Positions 27,709 to 37,230 of a stretch of 64,000 nt of DNA are shown here, piece by piece (the stretch's first letter is position 1; each line of letters begins with the position of its first letter). The DNA is from Modicisalibacter coralii (GTDB lineage Bacteria > Pseudomonadota > Gammaproteobacteria > Pseudomonadales > Halomonadaceae). A program made the position numbers and the translations under genes. The stretch is taken from NCBI RefSeq assembly GCF_004117855.1, contig NZ_QWBW01000013.1, forward strand, positions 61,689 to 125,688, read 5' to 3'. Under the pieces are notes generated by a model that searched no databases, had not been told where the DNA came from, and worked only from the letters and a program-made list of their open reading frames with translations.

Positions 27709-29064
27709 TCAGTCGAGCGCGTCGAGCGCGGTGGCCACGGCATCGAACAGCCGCTCGAGCTCACTGTCGGTCGAGGCGAACGGCGGGCCGAACTGCAGGG
27801 TGTCGCCCCCGTAACGCACGTAGAAGCCCGCCTCCCACAGCGCCAGCGCCGCGTCACGCGGCCGGATGGTCGGGTCGTTGCCGCGCGGCGCCAGCTGGAT
27901 GGCCCCGGCCAGGCCGTAGTTGCGGATGTCGACCACGTGGGAGCGCCCCTGCAGGGCATGCAGGCGTGTCTCGAAGGCCGGGGCGATCTCGCGCACCTGG
28001 GCCGGAAAGTCTTCGCGCTCGAACAGGTCGAGGGCCGCCAGGCCGGCGGCACAGGCCACCGGATGGGCGCTGTAGGTATAGCCGTGGGGGAATTCGATGG
28101 CGTGGCGCGGCCCGCCCCCCTGCATGAAGGTGTCGAAGATCTCGTTCGAGGCGATCACCGCGCCCATCGGCACGGCGCCGTTGGTCACCTGCTTGGCGAC
28201 GTTCATGATGTCCGGCGTGACGCCAAAGGCCGCCGCGCCGGTCGCCGCGCCGCAGCGACCGAAGGCGGTGATCACCTCGTCGAAGATCAGCAGGATGTCG
28301 TGCTGATCGCAGATCGCCCGCAGGCGCTCCAGGTAGCCCTTGGGCGGCACGATCACCCCGGCCGAGCCGGACATCGGCTCGACGATGACGGCGGCGATGT
28401 TCGAGGCATCGTTGAGCGCGATATGGTCGAGCAGCGCATCGGCGAGTTCGGCGCCGCTGTCGGCCTGGCCGCGCGTGAAGGCATGGCCGGGTTGCAGGGT
28501 GTGCGGCAGATGGCCGACCTCGAGCAACTGCCCGTAGTGCTTGCGATTGCCGACGATCCCGCCGGCACTGGTACCGCCGACGTTGACGCCGTGATAGCCC
28601 TTGGCGCGCCCGATCAGGCGCGTCTTCTCGGGCTTGCCCTTGAGCCGCCAGTAGGCCCGCGCCATCTTGAGCGCGGTATCGGCGCTCTCCGAGCCGGAAT
28701 TGGTGAAGAAGACGTGATCGAGCCCCGTCGGCGTCAGCGCGGCAATCCGTTCGGCGAGCTCGAAGGCCAGCGGATGACCGACCTGAAAGCCCGGCGCGTA
28801 GTCCAGGCTGCCCAGTTGGCGCGCCACGGCCTGCTGGATGGCGTCCCGATTGTGGCCCGCGCCGCAGCACCAGAGACCGGACAACGAATCGAACAACCGC
28901 CGCCCCTCCCGGTCGATCAGATAGCGCCCCTCAGCGCCGACCACCATGCGCGGATTGTCGCGGAAGTCGCGATTGGCGGTGAACGGCATCCAGTAGGCCG
29001 AGCCGGCCGACAGGGCATCGTCGTGGGCGGGTGGCCGCGAGGCCTGGGTGTCGAGACTTGGCAT
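27709..29064 (-). CDS. Omega-amino acid (beta-alanine)--pyruvate aminotransferase
   Basis: 451 aa from the ATG at 29064 (a 31-codon extension is unlikely). Class III, PLP-dependent: SGLWCCGAGHNR, FFTNSGSESADTALKMARAY, LLIFDEVITAFGR with the Asp that contacts the PLP ring nitrogen, and NVAKQVTNGAVPMGA with the Schiff-base Lys. Pseudomonas omega-amino acid:pyruvate transaminases have the same motifs and length. The pairing with mmsA points to beta-alanine (or 3-aminoisobutyrate) as substrate, but related enzymes accept taurine or putrescine, so this is an inference. Confidence 0.88.
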   Translation of the reverse strand: MPSLDTQASRPPAHDDALSAGSAYWMPFTANRDFRDNPRMVVGAEGRYLIDREGRRLFDSLSGLWCCGAGHNRDAIQQAVARQLGSLDYAPGFQVGHPLAFELAERIAALTPTGLDHVFFTNSGSESADTALKMARAYWRLKGKPEKTRLIGRAKGYHGVNVGGTSAGGIVGNRKHYGQLLEVGHLPHTLQPGHAFTRGQADSGAELADALLDHIALNDASNIAAVIVEPMSGSAGVIVPPKGYLERLRAICDQHDILLIFDEVITAFGRCGAATGAAAFGVTPDIMNVAKQVTNGAVPMGAVIASNEIFDTFMQGGGPRHAIEFPHGYTYSAHPVACAAGLAALDLFEREDFPAQVREIAPAFETRLHALQGRSHVVDIRNYGLAGAIQLAPRGNDPTIRPRDAALALWEAGFYVRYGGDTLQFGPPFASTDSELERLFDAVATALDALD

Positions 29065-29367
29065 GGCGGGAATCCTGTGGTTGTGATCTTGCCCGATAGT
29101 CAGCCTCAGCATGGCCCACGGCTCCGCGTATGAATACCAGGAAGTATCAACCTTCACGTCAGGCTTTCTTCACGTATTGCACGAATCGCTGCGGGCATCA
29201 CCCTCCCAATACCCCGCTACCGCCCGGGTGGCACACCCGACGAGCGCCGCCACCTGACTTCGCCGGGATAAGGCCAGGCCGCACCTTGCACCCACGCGGG
29301 CGACCCCTCATCATTTCCGCAAATCCGCCATGCCGGGCCTCTCGGCAGTTTCCAGACTTCCTAGCTC
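29065..29367 (+). other. Intergenic region between divergent transaminase and SulP genes
   Basis: 303 nt with no coding signal I can support. It must contain the promoters of both genes. I see no inverted repeat or recognisable operator in it. Confidence 0.5.
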
Positions 29368-31110
29368 ATGCTCAAACGCTACCTGCCCCTGCTCAGCTGG
29401 CTTCCCGATTACCGGCGCGAGACATTCGGCCACGACCTGATCGCCGGGTTGATCGTCACCGTGATGGTCATCCCGCAATCGCTGGCCTATGCCCTGCTGG
29501 CCGGACTGCCGGCGGTGATGGGGCTGTATGCCAGCATCCTGCCGGCAATCGTCTACATGGTCTTCGGCTCCAGCCGGACCCTGGCCGTGGGACCGGTCGC
29601 CATCATCGCCCTGATGACCGCCGCCGCCCTGGCGAACGTCGCCCCGCCGGGGTCACCCGATTATGTCCAGGCCGCGCTGGTCCTGTCGCTGCTGTCGGGG
29701 CTGATGCTCACCGCCATGGGCCTGTTGCGGCTGGGATTCTTCGCCAACTTCCTCAGCCACCCGGTGATCTCGGGCTTCCTGTCCGCCTCGGGCATCCTGA
29801 TCGCCGCCAGCCAGGCGGCCCACCTGCTGGGCGTGTCGGCCTCCGGCTTCACCCTCCCCGACCTGCTGGGCAGTCTGTTCGGCGACCTCGCCTCGTTGAA
29901 CCTGCCGACGCTGGCGATCGGCCTCGCCACCCTGGTCTTTCTGGTCGCGGTGCGTCGTCACGGGCGAGGGCTGCTCACGCGACTGGGTCTGCCGAGCAAG
30001 CTGGCCGACCTGCTGGCCAAGGCCGGCCCGGTGTTCGCCGTGGTACTGACCACCTGGGTCACCTGGCAGTTCGCCCTGGACGAGGCCGGAGTGGCCGTGG
30101 TCGGCGCGGTCCCCAGCGGCCTGCCCCCGCTGACCCTGCCCGGCTTCGATACCGACCTGTGGCATCGCCTGCTGGTGCCGGCGCTGCTGATCAGCGTGGT
30201 GGGGTTCGTGGAATCGGTGTCGATGGGACAGATGCTGGCCGCCAAGCGGCGCGAGCGGATCTCCCCGGATCAGGAGCTGATCGGCCTGGGCACGTCCAAT
30301 CTGGCAGCCGCCTTTTCGGGCGGCATGCCGGTCACCGGCGGCCTGTCGCGGACGGTGATCAACTTCGATGCCGGGGCCCGCACGCCCGCCGCCGGACTGA
30401 TCGCGGCACTCGGCATCGCCACGATCACACTGTTCTTCACGCCGCTGATTCACTACCTGCCGATCGCCACCCTGGCGGCGACCATCACCGTGTCGATCCT
30501 CACACTGGTCGATATCAAGGCCATGCGCCGCACCTGGCGCTATTCGCGCAGCGACTTCGCCGGCTTGCTGGCCACGCTGGCCGTTACCCTGCTCGAAGGC
30601 GTGGAGGCGGGCATCATCGCCGGGGTGGCGCTGTCGGTCGGCTTGTTCCTGTACCGCACCAGCCGCCCGCACAGCGCCCTGGTGGGCCGGGTGCCGGGCA
30701 CCGAGCACTTCCGCAACGTCGCCCGCCACAACGTGGAGAGTCACGCCCGGGTGGCGCTGCTGCGCATCGACGAGAGCCTGTATTTCGCCAACGCCCGCTA
30801 TCTCGAGGACACCCTCTACTCGCTGGTCGCCCGGCGCCCCGAACTCACCGACGTGGTGCTCATCTGCTCGGCGGTCAACCTGATCGACGCCTCGGCGCTG
30901 GAGAGCCTCGAGGCGATCAACGCCCGTCTCAAGGATTCCGGGGTGACCCTGCACCTGGCCGAGGTCAAGGGGCCGGTCATGGATCGTCTCAAGCACAGCG
31001 ATCTGCTCGACGACCTGACCGGCCGGGTCTTCCTGAGTACCTACGGCGCCTGGAGCGAGTTGCGCCCGCGCCACGTGGAGACCAGGGAGTCGATCCAGCC
31101 GCTGGATTGA
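29368..31110 (+). CDS. SulP-family inorganic anion transporter
   Basis: 580 aa. The SulP signature PQSLAYALLAGLPAVMGLYASILPAIVYMVFGSS lies near residue 35, with about 10-12 membrane segments up to residue 430. The QELIGLGTSNLAAAFSGGMPVTGGLSRT segment, also characteristic, lies near residue 305. A cytosolic STAS domain closes the protein (ALLRIDESLYFANARYLEDTL... LICSAVNLIDASALESLEAI). SulP members move sulfate, bicarbonate or dicarboxylates. No carbonic anhydrase is adjacent. Sulfate is possible, but the substrate cannot be told from the sequence. Confidence 0.92.
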   Translation: MLKRYLPLLSWLPDYRRETFGHDLIAGLIVTVMVIPQSLAYALLAGLPAVMGLYASILPAIVYMVFGSSRTLAVGPVAIIALMTAAALANVAPPGSPDYVQAALVLSLLSGLMLTAMGLLRLGFFANFLSHPVISGFLSASGILIAASQAAHLLGVSASGFTLPDLLGSLFGDLASLNLPTLAIGLATLVFLVAVRRHGRGLLTRLGLPSKLADLLAKAGPVFAVVLTTWVTWQFALDEAGVAVVGAVPSGLPPLTLPGFDTDLWHRLLVPALLISVVGFVESVSMGQMLAAKRRERISPDQELIGLGTSNLAAAFSGGMPVTGGLSRTVINFDAGARTPAAGLIAALGIATITLFFTPLIHYLPIATLAATITVSILTLVDIKAMRRTWRYSRSDFAGLLATLAVTLLEGVEAGIIAGVALSVGLFLYRTSRPHSALVGRVPGTEHFRNVARHNVESHARVALLRIDESLYFANARYLEDTLYSLVARRPELTDVVLICSAVNLIDASALESLEAINARLKDSGVTLHLAEVKGPVMDRLKHSDLLDDLTGRVFLSTYGAWSELRPRHVETRESIQPLD

Positions 31111-31120
31111 ACCCTGAGGC

Positions 31121-32245
31121 TCAGGCCAGACGGCGCTCGCTATCTTCCTCGAACAACACCGCCCGACTCATGTCGATCCGCAGCGCCACCCGCTCGCCGG
31201 CCACTAGCCGGCTCTTCGGGCCGAGTCGCACGGTCGCCTCGGTCTCGCCCAGGCTGACCTGCAGCAGGGTATCGGCACCGGTGGGCTCGACCACGGTGGT
31301 CGTGGCTTCGAACAGGGTCCCCTCGGCCTGGTCGCCGAGTCGGGCATCCTCTTCGCTGAAATGCTCGGGGCGCAGGCCCAGGATCACCGTCTCGCCCACG
31401 CAGCGCGCCATCTCCGGCGTTTCCCGCTCACCCGGCCAGGGCAGCGTCAACGCCCCCTGCCCCGCTTGGGTATCGATGCGCAACCGGTAGTCGCCCGGGT
31501 TGCCCTCCAGCGCGGCGTGGATGAAGTTCATCGACGGCGAGCCCATGAATCCGGCGACGAACATGTCGGCGGGATCGTTGTAGACCTCGTCGGGCGTGCC
31601 CAGTTGAAGGATGCGGCCATCACGCATCACCGCGATGCGATCGGCCAGGGTCATCGCCTCGATCTGGTCGTGGGTGACGTAGACGATCGTGGTTCCCAGG
31701 CGCTGGTGGAGCTTCTTGATCTCGGTGCGCATCTCGACGCGCAGCTTGGCATCGAGGTTGGAAAGCGGCTCGTCGAACAGGTAGATCTGCGGCTCGCGGG
31801 CCAGTGCGCGGCCCATGGCGACACGCTGACGCTGGCCGCCGGAGAGCTGCGACGGCTTGCGATCGAGCAACGCCGAGATCTGCAGCAGGTCGGCGACCCG
31901 TTCCACCGCCCGTTCACGGTCGACCTTGGGGACCTTGCGCATCTCCAGACCGAAGGCGATGTTCTGGCGCACGGTCATGCTCGGGTACAGCGCGTAGGAC
32001 TGGAAGACCATGGCGATGTCGCGTTCGGCCGGGGTGTGCCAGGTGACCTCCTCGCCGCCGATCAGGATCTCCCCGGCGGTGACCGGTTCGAGGCCGGCGA
32101 TGGCGTTCATCAGCGTCGACTTGCCACAGCCCGAGGGCCCGACGAGGATCAGGAACTCCCCCGAATCGATCGCCAGCGAGATGTCCTTGAGCACGTCGGT
32201 GCTGCCGAACGTCTTGTAGAGATTACGTATTGCCAGTGCGGACAT
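31121..32245 (-). CDS. gtsD: Sugar ABC transporter ATPase (UgpC/MalK type, GtsD-like)
   Basis: 374 aa. Walker A GPSGCGKST, signature LSGGQRQRV, Walker B IYLFDEPLSNLDAK and switch VTHDQIEAMTLADRI, followed by the C-terminal TOBE/OB regulatory domain typical of carbohydrate importers (VILGLRPEHFSEED). It is the last gene of the gts-type operon; the order binding protein, two permeases, ATPase matches Pseudomonas gtsABCD. Convergent with the SulP gene, 10 nt apart. Confidence 0.88.
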   Translation of the reverse strand: MSALAIRNLYKTFGSTDVLKDISLAIDSGEFLILVGPSGCGKSTLMNAIAGLEPVTAGEILIGGEEVTWHTPAERDIAMVFQSYALYPSMTVRQNIAFGLEMRKVPKVDRERAVERVADLLQISALLDRKPSQLSGGQRQRVAMGRALAREPQIYLFDEPLSNLDAKLRVEMRTEIKKLHQRLGTTIVYVTHDQIEAMTLADRIAVMRDGRILQLGTPDEVYNDPADMFVAGFMGSPSMNFIHAALEGNPGDYRLRIDTQAGQGALTLPWPGERETPEMARCVGETVILGLRPEHFSEEDARLGDQAEGTLFEATTTVVEPTGADTLLQVSLGETEATVRLGPKSRLVAGERVALRIDMSRAVLFEEDSERRLA

Positions 32246-32267
32246 GAAAAACCTCCGAATCCTCGAT

Positions 32268-33146
32268 TCAACCCTTGACGGATCCCGCGGTCAGCCCGCG
32301 AACGAAATACTTGCCGGCCAGTACATAGACCACCAGCGTGGGTAGCGCCGCGATCATCGCCGCCGCCATGTCGACGTTGTACTCCTTCACCCCGGTCGAG
32401 GTGTTGACCAGGTTGTTGAGCGCCACCGTCACCGGCTGGGAATCGAACCCGGCGAAGGCCACCCCGAACAGGAAGTCGTTCCAGATCTGGGTGAACTGCC
32501 AGATCACCGAGACGGTGATGATCGGTCCCGACACCGGTAGCAGGATGCGCCAGAAGATGCGGAAGAAACCGGCACCGTCGAGCTTGGCCGCGGCGATCAT
32601 CTCGTCGGGCACCGAGACGTAGTAATTGCGGAAGAACAGCGTGGTGAAGGCGATGCCATAGACCACGTGGACCAGCACCAGCCCGCTGACCGAACTCGCC
32701 AGCCCCAGCCAGCCCAGGGTCCGAGCCATCGGCATCAGCACCACCTGGAACGGCACGAAACAGCCGAACAGCAGCATCGCGAAGACCAGTTCGGAACCGC
32801 GGAAGCGCCACTTGGTCAGCGCATAGCCATTGATCGCGCCGATCAGCGTGGAGATCGCCACCGCCGGCACGACGATACGGATCGAATTGACGAAGTAACC
32901 GGACAGCCCCTCGCAGCGCATGCCCGTGCAGGCCTCGCTCCAGGCCTTGATCCAGGGCTCGAAGGTGATCTCCTGCGGCAGGGTGAGCAGCCCGCCGGCA
33001 CGGATCTCGTCGAGCGGCTTCAGCGAGGTCAGAATCATCACCACCAGCGGCATCAGGTAGACCAGCGCCGCGACGATCAGCAACGCGTAGAGACCGGCGC
33101 GCAGCAGCCGGGCGCCGGGCGTCCGACGACGTATCATGTCAGCCAT
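32268..33146 (-). CDS. gtsC: Sugar ABC permease, MalG type (GtsC-like)
   Basis: 292 aa, six membrane helices starting LLRAGLYALLIVAALVYLMP. The EAA loop is DEMIAAAKLDGAGFFRIFWRILLP. A Cys-containing periplasmic insert (EACTGMRCEGLSG) between the first two helices is seen in glucose/mannose-type permeases of this subfamily. Overlaps gtsB by 8 bp. Confidence 0.88.
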   Translation of the reverse strand: MADMIRRRTPGARLLRAGLYALLIVAALVYLMPLVVMILTSLKPLDEIRAGGLLTLPQEITFEPWIKAWSEACTGMRCEGLSGYFVNSIRIVVPAVAISTLIGAINGYALTKWRFRGSELVFAMLLFGCFVPFQVVLMPMARTLGWLGLASSVSGLVLVHVVYGIAFTTLFFRNYYVSVPDEMIAAAKLDGAGFFRIFWRILLPVSGPIITVSVIWQFTQIWNDFLFGVAFAGFDSQPVTVALNNLVNTSTGVKEYNVDMAAAMIAALPTLVVYVLAGKYFVRGLTAGSVKG

Positions 33147-34068
33147 GCTTGCGCCCCCGCAGTTCGGAATACAGGTAGGGAATCAGGATCGCCAGCACCC
33201 CGCAGAGCATCATGATCGCGCTCGCCGAGCCCAGGCCGATCTGGCCGCGTGTGAAGGTGTGGACATACATGTAGGTCGCCGGCAGATCGGTGGCATACCC
33301 CGGCCCCCCGCCGGTCAGCGCCATCACCAGGTCGAAGCTCTTGATGGCGATGTGCGAGAGGATCATCACCGCGCTGAACACCACCGGGCGCAGGCACGGC
33401 AGCACGATGCGCCAGTAGATCCGCGGCAGGCTGGCGCCATCGAGCGCGGCGGCCTTGAACAGGCTGTCGTCGATGCTGCGCAGCCCCGCCAGGAACAGCG
33501 CCATGACGAAGCCCGAGGCCTGCCACACGGCGGCGATCACCAGGGTGTAGATCGCCATGTCGGGATCGACCAGCCAGCCGAAGTCGAAGCCCTCGAAGCC
33601 CCAGCCGCGCACCATCGCCTGGATGCCCAGGCCGGGGTTGAGCAGCCAGCGCCAGACGACGCCGGTGACGATCAGCGACAGCGCCATCGGATAGAGGTAA
33701 ATGGTGCGCAGCGCGCCCTCCTGACGGATGCGCTGGTCGAGCAGGATCGCCAGCACCAGCCCCAGCACCAGGCAGATGACGACGAACAGCCCGCCGAAGA
33801 CCACCAGGTTGGTGGCGGCGACGTGCCAGCGCTCGTCGGCGAACAGCCGCGCGTACTGGGCAAAGCCGGCGAAGTCGTACTGCGGCAGCATGCGCGACTT
33901 GGTCAGCGAGAGGATGAACGTCCACAGCATGTAGCCGTAGACGAAGAACAGCGCCACGGCGAGCGACGGCGCCACCACCAGGCGTGGCAGCGCGCGCTCG
34001 AGAAAGCCGGACAGCGAACGCCGTCCCGCCTGCGCCCGCGCGCGTGGCAAGGAATGGGTCGGAGTCAT
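33139..34068 (-). CDS. gtsB: Sugar ABC permease, MalF type (GtsB-like)
   Basis: 309 aa from the ATG at 34068, preceded by AAGGTTCTGTTC; an upstream ATG at 34161 would add a non-conserved, Pro-rich stretch. Six membrane helices, EAA loop DSLFKAAALDGASLPRIYWRIVLP, and ALTGGGPGYATDLPATYMY typical of MalF-like subunits. It forms the translocation pore with GtsC. Confidence 0.88.
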   Translation of the reverse strand: MTPTHSLPRARAQAGRRSLSGFLERALPRLVVAPSLAVALFFVYGYMLWTFILSLTKSRMLPQYDFAGFAQYARLFADERWHVAATNLVVFGGLFVVICLVLGLVLAILLDQRIRQEGALRTIYLYPMALSLIVTGVVWRWLLNPGLGIQAMVRGWGFEGFDFGWLVDPDMAIYTLVIAAVWQASGFVMALFLAGLRSIDDSLFKAAALDGASLPRIYWRIVLPCLRPVVFSAVMILSHIAIKSFDLVMALTGGGPGYATDLPATYMYVHTFTRGQIGLGSASAIMMLCGVLAILIPYLYSELRGRKHG

Positions 34069-34180
34069 GAACAGAACCTTGCTGAGAGGATACCTACCAG
34101 GACCGCCCTCGGCTGTCCTGTAAACACCCTCTGGATGGGCGTGGGAAGCCGGGGCCGACAAGGCCGGCCCCGGCGCGACA

Positions 34181-35434
34181 TCAGCTGGCCGCGCGCACCG
34201 CGCTGGCCAGGCGTTCCGCCGCGGTTTCCGCGCTCATGTCGGGATCGTTGAAGAAATTGGTGATCACGTCGAACACCGCCCCCTGGACGCTCGCCGAGAC
34301 GGCCATGCCGTGCGCCAGACTGGGCACCAGCCCACCGCCGTCCTGGGCGGCGAGGAAGGCCTCGTGGGACGCCTTGGCGCAGGGGTCGAAATCATCCAGG
34401 GGCACGTCCATGCGCACCGGGATCGAGCCCTTGGCCTTGTTGAAGGTCGCCTGGAAGTCCTTGGAGAGGATCAGGCTGGCCAGATCCATCTGCGCCTGAT
34501 GCTGGCCTTCGTCGTCGACCTGGAACATCGCGAAGCTGTCGACGTTGTAGGAGAACATGTGCTCGGTCATGGGGGCGGCCTCGCACAGATAATCCTTGCC
34601 CGGCTCGAGACCGGCAGCGGTGAACTCGCCCTTGGCCCAGTCGCCCATGATCTGCATCGCCGCCTTGCCGCTGATCACCATCGAGGTGGCGATGTTCCAG
34701 TCACGCCCGGCGATGTCCGGGTCCATGGTGCCGCGCAGCTTCTTGAAGGTCTTCAGCGACTCGACCATGGTGTCGCTGGTCAGCGCCTCGGGATCGAGAT
34801 CGACGAAGGCCTTGCGATAGAAATCGGCGCCCCCGGTCCCCATCAGCACCACCTCGAAGACGGTGGCGTCCTGCCAGGGCTGACCGCCATGCGCCAGCGG
34901 GATGAATCCCGCCTCACGGATCTTCTTGGCGTCGGCGAAGAACTCGTCCCAGGTCTTGGGCAGGGTGTCGATACCCGACTTCTCGAGCACCTCGGTGTTG
35001 GCCCACAGCCAGTTGATGCGGTGAATGTTGACGGGTACCGCCGCGAAGTGGCCATCGACCTTGTCGTCGGCGGCCAGGCGCTCCGGCAGGAACGCATTCC
35101 AGTTCTCCTTCTCGGCGACCTCGTCGATGTTGCCGAGGAAACCCATCTCGCCCCACTCCTGGATCAACGGCCCCTTGATCTGGGCCACCGCCGGCGGATT
35201 ACCGGAGATCGCCCGCGACTTGAGAACCGTCATGGCACTGTCGCCACCCCCTCCGGCCACGGCGAAATCCTTCCAGGTATGGCCCTTGGCCTCGAGTTTC
35301 TGCTTGAGCATGTTGGCCGCCTTGGCCTCGCCACCCGAGGTCCACCAGTGCAGCACCTCGATTTCGGCGGCGTTGGCCTGTCCGACGGCGGCTGCCAGGG
35401 CGGCACCCACGGCAAGGGTATGAATCGGCTTCAT
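34181..35434 (-). CDS. gtsA: Glucose-type ABC substrate-binding protein (GtsA-like)
   Basis: 417 aa with a signal peptide (LAVGAALAAAVGQANA). The mature protein begins AEIEVLHWWTSGGEAKA and contains VPVNIHRINWLWANTEVLEKSG and AHGGQPWQDATVFEVVL, motifs of the Pseudomonas/Thermus glucose-binding branch of cluster B proteins. A strong AAGGAGTCACACGCC precedes the ATG. First gene of the importer operon, 320 nt after the two-component genes. An OprB porin gene, often adjacent in Pseudomonas, is not here. Glucose as ligand is inferred from family and context. Confidence 0.87.
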   Translation of the reverse strand: MKPIHTLAVGAALAAAVGQANAAEIEVLHWWTSGGEAKAANMLKQKLEAKGHTWKDFAVAGGGGDSAMTVLKSRAISGNPPAVAQIKGPLIQEWGEMGFLGNIDEVAEKENWNAFLPERLAADDKVDGHFAAVPVNIHRINWLWANTEVLEKSGIDTLPKTWDEFFADAKKIREAGFIPLAHGGQPWQDATVFEVVLMGTGGADFYRKAFVDLDPEALTSDTMVESLKTFKKLRGTMDPDIAGRDWNIATSMVISGKAAMQIMGDWAKGEFTAAGLEPGKDYLCEAAPMTEHMFSYNVDSFAMFQVDDEGQHQAQMDLASLILSKDFQATFNKAKGSIPVRMDVPLDDFDPCAKASHEAFLAAQDGGGLVPSLAHGMAVSASVQGAVFDVITNFFNDPDMSAETAAERLASAVRAAS

Positions 35435-35754
35435 GGCGTGTGACTCCTTCTGGTTATTGTGCTGACGCGGGGTCGGTCACGAGACGCACTCGTCTCGATC
35501 CTGGGAAACACGGGAAGTGGTACGGACGCTACGCGTCACGGAATCCCGATATTCGGCACGGATAGCAAGACGCCATGGCGGCGGGGAGGCACGGCGCATG
35601 ATGGACGCCTGACTGGTGAGGCATTCGGTAAACGGCATGGCGTGGTCCTGCACTCTTGTCGTTATCACGTGCCGGATTCGGCATCATGTTAAGTACAGTA
35701 ACGTACGCTCGGCGGTTTGCGAGTTACCGAGTCCTGCAAAGTCTTGCCGGTTTC
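35435..35754 (-). other. Intergenic region upstream of gtsA
   Basis: 320 nt without coding signal. It separates gtrS from gtsA and should hold the gtsA promoter. A perfect inverted repeat, CGAGACG CACT CGTCTCG (35480-35497), lies about 46-63 nt upstream of the gtsA ATG and is a candidate regulator site or leader hairpin. A second partial dyad GTAC(N6)GTAC sits near 35693-35706. Confidence 0.4.
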
Positions 35755-37230
35755 TTACAGGCTCGTAATATTCCGCTCCGTCGCGCCCAGATTGCCGCCC
35801 GGCGCCAGGCTGAGCCGCACGGCAAGGCCGCCGCCCGGCGCCGCGCCGAGCTGGATATCGCCGCCATGGGCCCGGGCGATGTGGCGGGCGATCGCCAGCC
35901 CCAGGCCGCTGCCACCGGTGTGGCGACTGCGCGAGGGCTCGAGACGCACGAAGGGCTGGAAGACCCGCTCGCGTTGCGCCTCGGGAATCCCCGGGCCGTC
36001 GTCGCGAATGATCACGACCAGCTGATTTGCGTGGCGTTGGCAGACAATCTCGACGCGCTGGCCGTAGAAGATAGCGTTCTCGATCAGGTTGGCCAGACAG
36101 CGCTTGAGCGCCAGCGGCTTGGCAACGATCTCGCCGGCCCGACCGTCACGGCGAAGCGGCGTGTCGTAGACGGCCAGTTCGGCGACGAGATCCTCGAGTA
36201 GCGCATCCACGTCCACCGTCACGGCCTGCTCGTGCAGGTCGAGTCCCTTCACCGAGGCCAGCGCGCCCTTGACCAGTTGATCCATCTCGTCGAGGGCGCG
36301 CACGAACGCCTCGCGCTGGTCGACGTCGTCGAGCATCTCCGCACGCAGGCGCAGCCGGGTGATCGGCGTCTTGAGGTCGTGGGAGATCGCCGAGAACAAA
36401 CGCTCGCGCTCGTCGACCTGATGGCGAATCCGCTCGCTCATGCGATTGAAGGCGATGGCGGTGTCCCGCAGCTCGCGGGGGCCACGCTCGGCCAGCGGCG
36501 GCGATTCCAGATCGTCGCCCAGGCGCCGCGCGGCACGCGCCAGCACCGACAGCGGCCGGGTCAGCCAGCGGATCCCCAGCAACGACAGGCCGATGACCGT
36601 GATCAGCACCGCCAGCGAGACGAACAGCCGATCCCCCGAGAACCACGCCGGTTCGTCGAGCAGCCCGGCGATCGGCAGCGTGGTGGCCACGAACAGCCAG
36701 TGACGGCCCTCGAGCGGCATCTGTATCACCAGGATCGGCGTCGATAGCGGCGCCATCGCCAGGCTTCGATGGGCCCAGTGTGCCGGCAGTTCGTTGAGCG
36801 GTACCTCGTTGTTGAACACGCGCAGGTCGGCGGGCCGCGAGAAGCCGATGTGCAGTTCGAGCTGGCCCAGCTCGCGGGTCAGGCCGTCGCGCAGGTTGCG
36901 GGCGACCAGTTCCCGCGCCCGGCCGCCGTGCGTGCGCTCGATCGGGATACGGTGGTCGTTGACGCTGACGAAGAAGCGCGTGCCGCCCATGTCGCGCAGT
37001 TGATCGAGAACGATGTGACGGTACTCGTAGGGCAACGCACGGAAGTAGCGCACCGTCGCCGCCAGACTCTCGGCGAGATTGCGCGACACGGTGTCCAGTT
37101 GGATCATGCGCTCGCGATCGGCCTGCCAGCTCCACAGGCCATAGCTCGTCACCTGGGCGCCCAAGACGCCGACCAGCATGAGCAGCACGAAGCGTCCGCG
37201 CAGGGTGCGCGGGCGAAACCAGTGCTTCAC
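35755..37230 (-). CDS. gtrS: Sensor histidine kinase (GtrS-like)
   Basis: 491 aa from a GTG at 37230 that overlaps the response-regulator stop (GTGA). A longer frame from 37335 is only an antisense of that gene's end. First helix TLRGRFVLLMLVGVLGAQVTSYGLW, periplasmic domain about 40-190, second helix SLAVLITVIGLSLLGIRWL, HAMP, then the phosphoacceptor box FSAISHDLKTPITRLRLRAE and ATP-binding N (NLIENAIFYG) and G boxes (RDDGPGIP, GSGLGLAIARHIARAHGG). In Pseudomonas GtrS/GltR senses 2-ketogluconate or 6-phosphogluconate and controls glucose uptake; the same neighbourhood supports that role. Confidence 0.87.
   Translation of the reverse strand: MKHWFRPRTLRGRFVLLMLVGVLGAQVTSYGLWSWQADRERMIQLDTVSRNLAESLAATVRYFRALPYEYRHIVLDQLRDMGGTRFFVSVNDHRIPIERTHGGRARELVARNLRDGLTRELGQLELHIGFSRPADLRVFNNEVPLNELPAHWAHRSLAMAPLSTPILVIQMPLEGRHWLFVATTLPIAGLLDEPAWFSGDRLFVSLAVLITVIGLSLLGIRWLTRPLSVLARAARRLGDDLESPPLAERGPRELRDTAIAFNRMSERIRHQVDERERLFSAISHDLKTPITRLRLRAEMLDDVDQREAFVRALDEMDQLVKGALASVKGLDLHEQAVTVDVDALLEDLVAELAVYDTPLRRDGRAGEIVAKPLALKRCLANLIENAIFYGQRVEIVCQRHANQLVVIIRDDGPGIPEAQRERVFQPFVRLEPSRSRHTGGSGLGLAIARHIARAHGGDIQLGAAPGGGLAVRLSLAPGGNLGATERNITSL

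Noticed and set aside
26191..29133. A 980-codon plus-strand frame opposite mmsA and the transaminase
   Set aside because: Typical antisense shadow in GC-rich DNA; both minus-strand genes have complete family motifs. The same applies to the long minus-strand frame opposite phoD (1097-2866) and others.
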